Shown piece by piece: positions 22,728-30,774 of a DNA stretch of 64,000 nucleotides. A program made the translations under genes and the position numbers. The notes below the pieces were generated by a model, which did no database searches, was not told where the DNA came from, and saw only the letters and a program-made list of their open reading frames with translations. Every line of letters begins with the position of its first letter. The stretch's first letter is position 1. The DNA is from Streptomyces caelestis (GTDB taxonomy: Bacteria; Actinomycetota; Actinomycetes; Streptomycetales; Streptomycetaceae), in NCBI RefSeq assembly GCF_014205255.1, contig NZ_JACHNE010000001.1:1426001-1490000 (forward strand), in the 5' to 3' direction.

Positions 22728-23914
22728 CGGGCGAGGTGGCGGTGCTGGGTGCGGGCATGCACCCATGGGGCAAGTGGGGACGGAACTTCGTCGAGTACGG
22801 CGTCGCAGCCGCCCGCGCGGCGCTCACCGACGCCGGGCTGGACTGGCGGGACATCGGCTCGATCATCGGCGCGGATACCGTCCGTGGCGGCTATCCCGGG
22901 TATGTGGCCGGAGCTACGTTCGCGAAAGCACTGGGCTGGCAAGGGGCCCGGGTCACGAGCGTGTACGCCGCGTGCGCGACCGGGGCGCAGGCCGTGGACG
23001 CGGCGCGGGCCCAGATCCTCTCCGGGCAAGCCGAAGTGGTGCTCGTGGTGGGAGCCGATGCCGCTCCCAAAGGGTTCTTCCGACCTGCGGGTGGCCACCG
23101 GCCCGACGATCCCGACTGGCTGCGGTTCCGGGTTCTCGGGGCGACCAACCCGGTGTACTTCGGGCTGTACGCCCGCAGGCGCATGGCCGTGCACGGCGAC
23201 ACCCCGGACGACTTCGCACAGGTGAAGGTGAAGAACGCCGAGATGGGAGCGCTGAACCCCCACGCGCGCTACCGCAAGCGGGTCACCGCCGAGGAGGTCG
23301 CCGCCTCCGCCGTCGTCGCCGATCCGCTGCGGCTGCTCGACATCTGTGCGACCTCCGACGGCGGCGCGGCGGTGGTGCTCTCCAGCCTGGAGTTCGCGCG
23401 GCGGCACGGCGATGCGGATCCGGTGCGGATACGGGCCGTGTCCACGGTGACGCCACGTTACCCGAACACCGTTCTGGACCTGCCGGACGTCGCCACCGAC
23501 TCCGCTGTGGCGGTCGATCCGCCTGCCGAGACGTTCCGCATGTCGATCGCCCGGGCGGCCTACGAGGAGGCAGGAGTCGGGCCGGAGGACCTGTCGCTGG
23601 CCGAGGTCTACGACCTGTCCACGGCGCTTGAGGTGCAGTGGTACGAGGACCTGGGGCTGTGCGCTGAGGGCGAGGGCGCGAAGCTGCTGCGGGACGGGGA
23701 GACGGCCCTGGGCGGGCGCATACCGGTGAACGCCAGCGGCGGACTGGCCTCCTTCGGCGAGGCGGTTCCGGCACAGGCGATAGCCCAGGTGTGCGAGCTG
23801 GCCTGGCAGTTGCGGGGCGAGGCAGGTCAACGGCAGGTGGCGGGAGCGCGCGTGGGCATCAGTGCGAACCAGGGGCTGTTCGGGCATGGGTCGGCGGTGA
23901 TCGCGGTGCGGTGA
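22724..23914 (+). CDS. Thiolase-like lipid-transfer protein / acyl-CoA aldolase (Ltp2-like)
   Basis: The 396-residue protein starts at GTG 22724, inside the stop codon of the DUF35 gene. It has the thiolase fold with the conserved nucleophile-position Cys in 'YAACATGAQAVDAARAQI'. The usual thiolase histidine block is replaced by 'AEVYDLST', and the C-terminal CxGxG-type loop reads 'GHGSAVIAV'. Loss of the standard thiolase residues with retention of a tyrosine in the VYD motif fits SCP-x/Ltp2 enzymes, which cleave beta-hydroxyacyl-CoA by retro-aldol chemistry with a DUF35 partner. Substrate is unknown. Confidence 0.85.
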   Translation: MTGEVAVLGAGMHPWGKWGRNFVEYGVAAARAALTDAGLDWRDIGSIIGADTVRGGYPGYVAGATFAKALGWQGARVTSVYAACATGAQAVDAARAQILSGQAEVVLVVGADAAPKGFFRPAGGHRPDDPDWLRFRVLGATNPVYFGLYARRRMAVHGDTPDDFAQVKVKNAEMGALNPHARYRKRVTAEEVAASAVVADPLRLLDICATSDGGAAVVLSSLEFARRHGDADPVRIRAVSTVTPRYPNTVLDLPDVATDSAVAVDPPAETFRMSIARAAYEEAGVGPEDLSLAEVYDLSTALEVQWYEDLGLCAEGEGAKLLRDGETALGGRIPVNASGGLASFGEAVPAQAIAQVCELAWQLRGEAGQRQVAGARVGISANQGLFGHGSAVIAVR

Positions 23915-24177
23915 GCCTGGAGGGGCAGACGCGGGACGGGGTGGGTGCCGGACACGGCGTGGGGCTGGTGCCGGGACGCGGCAGGGGCGGAGTCAGGACG
24001 GCGTGACAGGGGGCGGTGCCACGGGAGGTGCCGGGACGTGGCATGGAGCCGTCTCGCGCGGGCGCTGGCGGTGCGGCCGCGACGCGCCTGGCATACGCTG
24101 TGTGACCGCTTCGGAATCCTGTGTGAACGTCTCATGAACTGCGCTTGGGCGTGTGCCAGCCGAGTCATCATGCTCCC

Positions 24178-25818
24178 GTGCACTCCTGGACGGACACTCT
24201 CCGCTTCGCCTTCCAACCGGTGGTCAATCTGACGACCGGCGCGGTCGCGGGACTGGAGATACTCGCCCGCCCGGAGACCGGCGACATCCTGGCCGAGGCC
24301 CGCCGGGATCCCGAGCTCGACAGCCGGCTGGCGGTGTCGGCGGTCCGCGCGGCGGTGCGCAAGGAGACCCTGCTGCCGCTGTTCGTCAACGTGTTCGCCG
24401 GCACCCTCGCCGACCTCGGCGGGCTGCCTTCGCTGCACGACGCCGTGCGCGAGGCGGGGCGGCTTCCGTGGGAGGTGACGATCGACGTCTGCCCGCCGTA
24501 CACGCACGTGCCGCAGCGGGCGCTGCTGGAGGCGGTGTCCAGGCTGCGCGGGCAGGGCTTCCGGATCTGCGCGGACGGTGTCGGGGACGGGGACGTGCCC
24601 TTGCGGCTCCTCTCGGACGTCACGCCAGACTTGGTGAAGCTGGACGCGTCGCTGCTGGCGCGGCCGGCGGTGGTGCGGTCGATGCGGACACTGTGCGACG
24701 AGTTGGGGGCTCTTCTGGCCGTCGAGGGCGTGGAGACCGAGGGGCAGTGCGCGGCAGCGGTGGCGGCCGGGGCGCAGCTGGCACAGGGTGAGCTGTTCGC
24801 CCCGCCGGCCCGGCTGCCCGCCGCGGACGTCTACGTTCCGCCCCGCTCCCCCGCCGATGTGGCCGTGCCGCGATCCGGACCGTCGGTGCGGGAGTTCGTA
24901 CGACCCGCGGCGCTGCTGCCCGCCACGGCCTCCGCCGGGCGGGTCCGGGCGCTGCTGACCGGATCGCCGGACGTCTCCGGGGTGTTGCTCGTGGACACTG
25001 CGGGAGTGCCGGTCCGCTCGGTGCACCGGTCACGCTTCCTGTTGTCGATGTCCGGGCGCTACGGGCATGCCCTGTACGCCGACCGGCCCGCGGCCAAGCT
25101 CGGTGACCCACCGCGGACGGTGGGCGTCGACGCCACCGCCTGGGAGGTGCTGGACGTCGTAGCCGTCGGCGAACGGGACCGCACGTCGGACGATGTCGCC
25201 GTCGTCGACGAGTACGGGCGGTGTGTGGGCGTCGTACGGCTCGCGGATCTCGTGCGCGCACTGGCCGAGACGCGGGTGGAGGAGGCGGCGGGGCTCAATC
25301 CGCTGACGCGTCTGCCCGGCTCGGACGCGATCACCGGTGAGGTGGACCGGCGGATCGCGTCCGGGCGGGCGTTCGCGCTGAGCTGGCTGGACGTCGACCA
25401 CTTCAAGCAGGTCAACGACGGGGCCGGGTTCGCTGCGGGCGACGAGCTGATCCGGGCGGTGGGGCGTGCGTTGCAGCAGGCCGCGACCGACGGTACCCGC
25501 GTGGGACACATCGGCGGCGACGACTTCCTGGTGCTCGCCGAACCGGAGAGCCTCGATCCACTGGCCGTCTCCGTGCTGGACGCCCCGTGGTCGGCGGGCG
25601 GTCGGCCGGTCACGCTGTCGCTCGCCACGGTGCTGTGCGCGCCGGGCAGCGTGACCGACCACCGGCAGGCGGCTGCTTGCCTGGCACCGCTGAAGAAGGC
25701 GGCGAAGGCGTTACGCGGCGCGAGTTGGGTGCTGGGCCGAGCGGGCCTGCCCGGGCATGAGACCCGCCGCGGCCCGGCGCCGGCCCCGGCAGGGTGTGGG
25801 GTGGCGGAGCCGGGTTGA
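24178..25818 (+). CDS. EAL-CBS-GGDEF cyclic-di-GMP protein, probably partly inactive
   Basis: Read from GTG 24178 (546 residues; a start at 24145 adds 11). Residues 1-225 are an EAL-type phosphodiesterase domain, about 240-385 a CBS-like pair with 'YGHALYADRPA', and 395-525 a GGDEF domain. The EAL domain is degenerate: EAL is EIL, the DDFG metal loop reads 'ADGVGDGD', and the helix-5 acidic residue lies in 'IDVCPP', although 'VEGVET' and the terminal Gln are kept. The GGDEF signature is 'GGDDF' and no RxxD inhibitory site precedes it. This domain order is known in regulatory rather than strongly catalytic proteins. It stands alone, plus strand, 263 bp after the thiolase gene. Confidence 0.87.
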   Translation: MHSWTDTLRFAFQPVVNLTTGAVAGLEILARPETGDILAEARRDPELDSRLAVSAVRAAVRKETLLPLFVNVFAGTLADLGGLPSLHDAVREAGRLPWEVTIDVCPPYTHVPQRALLEAVSRLRGQGFRICADGVGDGDVPLRLLSDVTPDLVKLDASLLARPAVVRSMRTLCDELGALLAVEGVETEGQCAAAVAAGAQLAQGELFAPPARLPAADVYVPPRSPADVAVPRSGPSVREFVRPAALLPATASAGRVRALLTGSPDVSGVLLVDTAGVPVRSVHRSRFLLSMSGRYGHALYADRPAAKLGDPPRTVGVDATAWEVLDVVAVGERDRTSDDVAVVDEYGRCVGVVRLADLVRALAETRVEEAAGLNPLTRLPGSDAITGEVDRRIASGRAFALSWLDVDHFKQVNDGAGFAAGDELIRAVGRALQQAATDGTRVGHIGGDDFLVLAEPESLDPLAVSVLDAPWSAGGRPVTLSLATVLCAPGSVTDHRQAAACLAPLKKAAKALRGASWVLGRAGLPGHETRRGPAPAPAGCGVAEPG

Positions 25819-26530
25819 GGCTGAGAGGGGCGCCCAGGGGCTCCTGGGGCGGGGCTGGAGCCATTGGCTGGGTGTGAGGCGGCAGGACGGGGCCGTACGG
25901 ACGCCGGTGGGGTCGTGGCGCCGTCGGGGGGTGGGCGCCTGGACGCGACTGTGCCCCGCCCGCCAAGGGCCGGCACGGGGCCATGGCCGGGGTGCATCTC
26001 GTCCGGTTGAGAACCCGCCTGGCCAGGTGGATGCTGGTGGCTAGCAAGCGAGGAGTCAGGTGCAGGCTGGGCGGTCGCCCACGGCGGAGCTCAGCGGAGG
26101 CCGGACGACACGACCAACAAGGCCCTCGCGCGGCTCACCAAGGACCGCGCAGGCCCCGACCAGATCTGAACAACGACCCGACCGGACACCGCCAGGGCCG
26201 TGCAACCGGCCACCCGGCCCGGCAGGAGCCCGGCTCACATGGCCGTCAACCGTTGCGGTAGGCGACCTTGACGCCCCTTGGGTGCCGGTGAACACTTCCG
26301 GTGTCAGTCGACATCGCCGTACATACTCGGCGTATCCGGCACTGCGGCGCGCGGGCGCGCCTGCGCAAAGCCCTTTCCCCCACGGGCGATTCGGCTGCGA
26401 CGGCACGCTCGTCACGGATGCCGGGCGGGGCGCGGGATCTCCCTGCCTTCGGCTGAAGTAGCCATGGGCAACGCACCCTGCACGTGAGGACCGGGGCGGA
26501 CCGTCCCCGGGCCACGGCCTAGGAGCCGCC
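25819..26530. other. 712-bp gene-poor region upstream of glpF
   Basis: No credible gene is visible on either strand: open frames here lack ribosome binding sites and recognisable motifs. Near the left end CGCCCAGG/CCTGGGGC (25831-25850) could form a terminator for the c-di-GMP gene. A frame ending at about 26169 gives 'DTTNKALARLTKDRAGPDQI' and may be the tail of a decayed gene, but I could not name it. The right 250 bp presumably carry the glpF promoter; no IclR/GylR regulator gene is present, unlike the classic gylR-gylCAB locus. Confidence 0.5.
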
Positions 26531-27325
26531 ATGAGTAACGGAGACATCTTCTTCGGCGAGATGATCGGCACGGCGATACTGATCCTGTTCGGCGCCGGTG
26601 TGTGCGCCGCAGTGACCCTCAGATTCTCCAAAGCCCGGGCCGCCGGCTGGGTGGTGATCGCCTTCGGCTGGGGCTTCGGCGTGCTGGCCGGCGCGTACAC
26701 CGCCGCTCCTCTCTCCGGAGGGCACCTGAACCCGGCCGTCACCTTCGGCATCGCCATCGACACCGGCGTGTGGGAGAAGGTCTGGATCTACGTGCTGGGG
26801 CAGATGGCCGGCGCCATGATCGGCGCCGTCCTGGCCTACCTCGTGTACTTCGCCCAGTTCCGGGCCAACGTGCGGCAGACGGGCACCACGGAGGGCACGC
26901 TGGACGAACCGCTTCCGACGCTGGGCATCTTCTCCACGATCCCCGAGATCCGGAACCCGGTGGCCAACCTGGTCACGGAGATCCTCGCCACCATCGCCCT
27001 GGTGTTGCCCCTCCTCGCCCTGGTCGGTAACAACAGGCACGTCGAGGGCATCGGCATCGGGCTGGTCCCCGGCGCCGAGGGCATCTACGGGTCCGGCATC
27101 GCGATCCTCCTGGTCGCCCTCCTGGTCGTCGGCATCGGCCTGTCCCTGGGTGGTCCCACCGGCTATGCCATCAACCCGGCGCGTGACCTCGGCCCGCGCA
27201 TCATCCACTCCGTCCTGCCGATCCCGAACAAGGGAGGGTCCGACTGGGGCTACTCCTGGATCCCGGTCGTCGGTCCACTGATCGGCGGAGTACTGGGTGG
27301 CCTCATCTACAACGCAGCCTTCTGA
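26531..27325 (+). CDS. glpF: Glycerol uptake facilitator (MIP family)
   Basis: The 264-residue protein has six membrane helices and the two half-helix signatures: '[10 protein letters not shown]' (about residues 64-73) and '[11 protein letters not shown]' (about 215-225). Asp after the second NPAR is typical of glycerol-conducting aquaglyceroporins, against plain water channels. It lets glycerol diffuse across the cytoplasmic membrane, to be trapped by the kinase encoded 19 bp downstream. TAGGAG lies six bases before ATG 26531. glpF and glpK form one operon; glpD is absent from the window. Confidence 0.93.
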   Translation: MSNGDIFFGEMIGTAILILFGAGVCAAVTLRFSKARAAGWVVIAFGWGFGVLAGAYTAAPLSGGHLNPAVTFGIAIDTGVWEKVWIYVLGQMAGAMIGAVLAYLVYFAQFRANVRQTGTTEGTLDEPLPTLGIFSTIPEIRNPVANLVTEILATIALVLPLLALVGNNRHVEGIGIGLVPGAEGIYGSGIAILLVALLVVGIGLSLGGPTGYAINPARDLGPRIIHSVLPIPNKGGSDWGYSWIPVVGPLIGGVLGGLIYNAAF

Positions 27326-27344
27326 ACCAGCCCAAGGGGTAGCC

Positions 27345-28865
27345 ATGACGGACAACGCCGAGAAGTACGTCGCCGCAATCGACCAGGGCACCACATCCAG
27401 CCGCTGCATCGTCTTCAACCAGGACGGCGCCATCGTCGCCGTGGACCAGCGCGAGCACCGGCAGATCTTCCCGAAACCCGGGTGGGTGGAGCACGACGCC
27501 ACCGAGATCTGGTCCAAGGTGCAGGCGGTGGTCGCCGGGGCGCTCGCCAAGGCCGGGCTGCGTGCCGACCAGCTGAGCGCGATGGGGATCACGAACCAGC
27601 GGGAGACGACGCTCCTGTGGGACCGCACGACGGGGAAGCCGGTGCACAACGCCATCGTGTGGCAGGACACGCGGACGGCGGCGCTGTGCAATCAGCTGGG
27701 CGGCTCGGAGGGGCAGGACCGTTTCCGCGAGCAGACGGGCCTGCCGCTGGCCACCTACTTCTCCGGGCCCAAGGCGGCCTGGCTGCTCGACAACGTGCCG
27801 GATCTCCGGACTCGTGCCGAACGCGGTGAGATCGCCTTCGGCACGATGGACTCCTGGCTGATCTGGAACCTCACCGGCGGCACGGACGGCGGGCAGCACG
27901 TCACCGACGTGACCAATGCCGGACGCACCATGCTGATGAACCTGGAGACCCTCCAGTGGGACTCCTCGATCCTCTCGGCGATGAACATCCCCGAGGCGAT
28001 GCTGCCCGAGATCAAGTCCTCCGCCGAGGTGTACGGCACCGCCCTCGGCCAGCTCGCCGGCGTACCCGTCGCCTCCGCGCTGGGCGACCAGCAGGCCGCC
28101 GTGTTCGGTCAGGCCTGCTACGACGTGGGCACCGCGAAGAACACCTACGGCACGGGCAGCTTCCTGCTGCTCAACACCGGCAACCGCCCCGTGTCGTCGA
28201 AGAGCGGCCTGCTGACGACGATGGGGTACAAGATCGGGAGCGAGGCGCCGGTCTACTGTCTGGAGGGGTCGATAGCCATAACGGGCGCGCTGGTCCAGTG
28301 GTTCCGCGACCAGCTGGGCATCATCCGCACCGCCGACGAGATCGAGCCCCTGGCCGCGAGCGTGGAGGACAACGGCGGCGCGTACATCGTGCCGGCGTTC
28401 TCGGGCCTGTTCGCGCCGTACTGGCGCTCCGACGCACGTGGCGTGATCACCGGGCTGACCCGGTACGTCACGAAGGCGCACCTCGCGCGTGCGGTGCTGG
28501 AGGCGACGAGCTGGCAGACGCGCGAGGTCGTGGACGCCATGTACCAGGACTCCGGGGTGCACATCACCACCCTGAAGGTCGACGGCGGCATGACGAAGAA
28601 CAACCTGCTCATGCAGCACCAGGCGGACGTGCTCGACGTGCCGGTGGTGCGGCCCAAGGTCTCCGAGACGACCTGTCTGGGCGCCGCGTACGCGGCCGGT
28701 CTGGCCACCGGTGTGTGGAACGACCTGGACGAGCTCAAGGCGCACTGGCAGAAGGACGTCGAGTGGACGCCGTCCATGGAGGCGTCGGTGCGGGACCGTG
28801 AGCACCACAACTGGCGCAAGGCCGTGGAGAGGAGCTTCGGCTGGGAGGAGGACGGCGACAGCTAG
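27345..28865 (+). CDS. glpK: Glycerol kinase
   Basis: The 506-residue FGGY-family kinase begins at ATG 27345 after AAGGGG. It has '[11 protein letters not shown]' (phosphate-binding loop), 'GITNQRETT', the substrate Asp region '[11 protein letters not shown]', '[10 protein letters not shown]' and the C-terminal FGGY signature '[15 protein letters not shown]'. It converts glycerol to glycerol-3-phosphate with ATP in the cytoplasm. It is coupled to glpF. Length and motifs are normal. A strong hairpin 74 bp after the stop ends the operon. Confidence 0.95.
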   Translation: MTDNAEKYVAAIDQGTTSSRCIVFNQDGAIVAVDQREHRQIFPKPGWVEHDATEIWSKVQAVVAGALAKAGLRADQLSAMGITNQRETTLLWDRTTGKPVHNAIVWQDTRTAALCNQLGGSEGQDRFREQTGLPLATYFSGPKAAWLLDNVPDLRTRAERGEIAFGTMDSWLIWNLTGGTDGGQHVTDVTNAGRTMLMNLETLQWDSSILSAMNIPEAMLPEIKSSAEVYGTALGQLAGVPVASALGDQQAAVFGQACYDVGTAKNTYGTGSFLLLNTGNRPVSSKSGLLTTMGYKIGSEAPVYCLEGSIAITGALVQWFRDQLGIIRTADEIEPLAASVEDNGGAYIVPAFSGLFAPYWRSDARGVITGLTRYVTKAHLARAVLEATSWQTREVVDAMYQDSGVHITTLKVDGGMTKNNLLMQHQADVLDVPVVRPKVSETTCLGAAYAAGLATGVWNDLDELKAHWQKDVEWTPSMEASVRDREHHNWRKAVERSFGWEEDGDS

Positions 28866-28938
28866 CCACGCGCGCGTGGAGCTTCGTTTGGGGCACGCAC
28901 GATGCGGAGCACGCACGCGTGGAGCGCGTTTTCGGACT

Positions 28939-28974
28939 GCGGACCGTACCCCTGTCGGCGGGGGTACGGTCCGC
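28939..28974. terminator. Terminator between glpK and cvnD
   Basis: A perfect 14-bp stem, GCGGACCGTACCCC (28939-28952) with GGGGTACGGTCCGC (28961-28974), 8-nt loop. It sits between two convergent genes and is symmetrical, so it can act in both directions. Confidence 0.85.
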
Positions 28975-28994
28975 GCCCGCCGGCCGGCCGAGCG

Positions 28995-29600
28995 TCAGGT
29001 GGTCACCGTCTGGCGGCGGTCGGCCGCGTACGCCATGGCGTGCTGGACGACGCCGATGAGTGCTTCCTTGACCGACTCGCGGTCGCGGGCGTCGCACATC
29101 ATGAGCGGTACGCCGTCGTCGAGGTCGAGGGCCTGGCGGACGTCCTCGACCGGGTAACGCGGGGCGCCCTCGAAGCAGTTGACGCTGACGAGGAACGGTA
29201 TCGAGCGACGTTCGAAGTAGTCGACGGCGGCGAAGGAGTCCTCCAGGCGGCGGGTGTCGGCCAGCACGACGGCACCCAGCGCGCCCTCCGAGAGCTCGTC
29301 CCACATGAACCAGAACCGCTCCTGGCCGGGCGTGCCGAAGAGATAGAGCACCAGGTCCTCGCGGAGCGTGATGCGGCCGAAGTCCATGGCCACGGTCGTG
29401 GTGTGCTTGCCTTCCACACCCCTGGTGTCGTCGACCGGGCGCCCGGCCTCGGTGAGCAGCTCCTCGGTGCGCAGCGGCCGGATCTCGCTGACCGCGCCGA
29501 CGAGCGTGGTCTTGCCCACGCCGAAGCCGCCGGCCACCAGGATCTTGAGCGTGACGGGCTCGACCGGAGGCTTCCCGCGCTCAGAACGCCCGAAGATCAT
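28995..29600 (-). CDS. cvnD: Conservon GTPase CvnD
   Basis: The 201-residue MglA-like small GTPase shows 'GGFGVGKTTLVGA' (P-loop, about residues 24-36), the switch-II 'LFGTPGQERFWF' and the base-recognition 'VSVNCFEG'. Conservons pair a sensor-kinase-like CvnA, a roadblock CvnB, a DUF742 CvnC and this GTPase into a membrane-associated complex likened to a eukaryotic G-protein system. Its first 20 bases overlap the end of a 5-oxoprolinase remnant, and it lies 334 bp from cvnC. In ordinary conservons cvnC and cvnD adjoin or overlap, so this spacing is abnormal. ATG 29600 is the likely start; an independent ribosome binding site is not obvious. Confidence 0.9.
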   Translation of the reverse strand: MIFGRSERGKPPVEPVTLKILVAGGFGVGKTTLVGAVSEIRPLRTEELLTEAGRPVDDTRGVEGKHTTTVAMDFGRITLREDLVLYLFGTPGQERFWFMWDELSEGALGAVVLADTRRLEDSFAAVDYFERRSIPFLVSVNCFEGAPRYPVEDVRQALDLDDGVPLMMCDARDRESVKEALIGVVQHAMAYAADRRQTVTT

Positions 29601-29910
29601 CGATCTCTTCTCCTGCTTGATGGGGGTCGGGCGACGGCGGGCCGTAGCCTCCGCCGCCTGGGGTTTCGATGACGAGTACGGCCTTGCGCTCCAGGAGGGC
29701 GTTGGTGGCGCCCCTCGTGCCCATGCGCACGGTGTCGACGGGGTCGCCGGAGCCGGCCGGCAGGGTGCGGACGCCCTGGACCGCCGCGTCGGCGGAGCGG
29801 GCCGGACTGTCCGTCAGGGGCTCGTGTGTGAGCAGCCAGCCGTCCGGGCGACGCGCGACGATGTCGGTGAAGGAGTCGTCCCGGTCGACCCGGAACTGCC
29901 GGCCCGTCAC
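29581..29910 (-). pseudogene. Remnant of ATP-dependent 5-oxoprolinase (HyuA head fused to HyuB tail)
   Basis: The 109-codon open frame begins like the N-terminus of hydantoinase A/5-oxoprolinase: 'FTDIVARRPDG', 'SPARSADAAV', 'GDPVDTVRMGT' and 'ATNALLERK' (residues about 14-76). Directly after 'LLERK' it continues 'AVLVIETPGGGGYGPP', the extreme C-terminus of the hydantoinase B part. A normal enzyme has about 1200 residues, so roughly 1100 internal residues are missing with the frame kept. The phosphate-binding 'DRGGTFTD' of the family reads 'DRDDSFTD'. It cannot be catalytic. It lies between cvnC and cvnD and overlaps the cvnD start by 20 bases. Confidence 0.85.
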
Positions 29911-29934
29911 GTCAGCACCCCGCTTCCGCGCTGC

Positions 29935-30330
29935 TCACAGCGCCCGGAGGCCGTTGATCACGTCGCGCAGAATACTCTCGTCCGGCAGCTCGGCAGGGGG
30001 TACGGGCCGGTTCACGTGGACGAACTCCGCGTCCACGAGGTCTCCGACAAGGACCCGTACCACCCCGATCGGCAGGTCGAGTTCCGCTGCGAGTTCGGCG
30101 ACCGACTGCGGGGCGTCACGACACAGTTCGACGATGTCCACATGCTCCGGGGAGAGCATGTGGTCCGCTTCCGGGTCATCCGCGTGCGGTTCCGTGACCA
30201 CGACCGCGATCAGGTCCAGGCGGTGCTGGCCCTGACTGCTGGTGCGGCCGCGCGTCATGGCGTACGGACGGACGACCGGTCCGGCCTCGTCGTCGAACCA
30301 GTGCCTTCTTCCCTGACCGTCAGCGCTCAT
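29935..30330 (-). CDS. cvnC: Conservon DUF742 protein CvnC
   Basis: The 131-residue soluble protein has the DUF742 winged-helix pattern: 'VRPYAMTRGR' near the N-terminus, a 'SPEHVDIVELC' segment, 'SVAELAAELDLPIGVVRVLVGDL' as a helix-turn-helix-like block, and the closing 'ESILRDVINGLRAL'. In conservons it links the roadblock protein and the GTPase. It follows cvnB by nine bases. The distance to cvnD is unusually long because of the 5-oxoprolinase remnant. Confidence 0.92.
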   Translation of the reverse strand: MSADGQGRRHWFDDEAGPVVRPYAMTRGRTSSQGQHRLDLIAVVVTEPHADDPEADHMLSPEHVDIVELCRDAPQSVAELAAELDLPIGVVRVLVGDLVDAEFVHVNRPVPPAELPDESILRDVINGLRAL

Positions 30331-30339
30331 GTCATCCCA

Positions 30340-30774
30340 CTACCCGCCTGCGGGCAGATCGGTGCGCGGAGCGGCGCCCAGATGCACGCCTACTCGCTTC
30401 ACGAGGAGCGTCATCTCGTAGGCGACCTGGCCGACGTCCGAGTCGGCGTCCGAGAGGACGGCGAGGCAGCTGCCGTCACCGGCGGCCGTCACGAACAGGA
30501 AGGCGTCGTCGAGCTCGACGACCGTCTGGCGGACGTTGCCGGCCTCGAAGTGGCGTCCCACACCCTTGGCGAGGCTGTGGAACCCGGAGGCGACGGCGGC
30601 CAGGTGCTCGCTGTCCTCCCTGGTCAGATCCCTGGACACGCCCGTCGGCAAACCGTCGCCGGAGAGCACGAGGGCCTTGCGGATGCTCGCGACGCGGTCC
30701 ACCAGGTCGTCGAGGAGCCAGTTCAGCTCCCCCTTGTTGCTTGCGGTGTGGCCGGTCGCCTTCGGTGCGGTCAT
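30340..30774 (-). CDS. cvnB: Conservon roadblock/LC7 protein CvnB
   Basis: The 144-residue protein belongs to the roadblock/LC7 family: 'ELNWLLDDLVDRVASIRKALVLSGDG' at the start, 'LAAVASGFHSLAKGVGRHF' in the middle, and a C-terminal strand-helix unit. Such proteins act as scaffolds or GTPase-activating partners of MglA-like GTPases. The ATG at 30774 overlaps the cvnA stop (ATGA), implying translational coupling with the sensor. Confidence 0.93.
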   Translation of the reverse strand: MTAPKATGHTASNKGELNWLLDDLVDRVASIRKALVLSGDGLPTGVSRDLTREDSEHLAAVASGFHSLAKGVGRHFEAGNVRQTVVELDDAFLFVTAAGDGSCLAVLSDADSDVGQVAYEMTLLVKRVGVHLGAAPRTDLPAGG

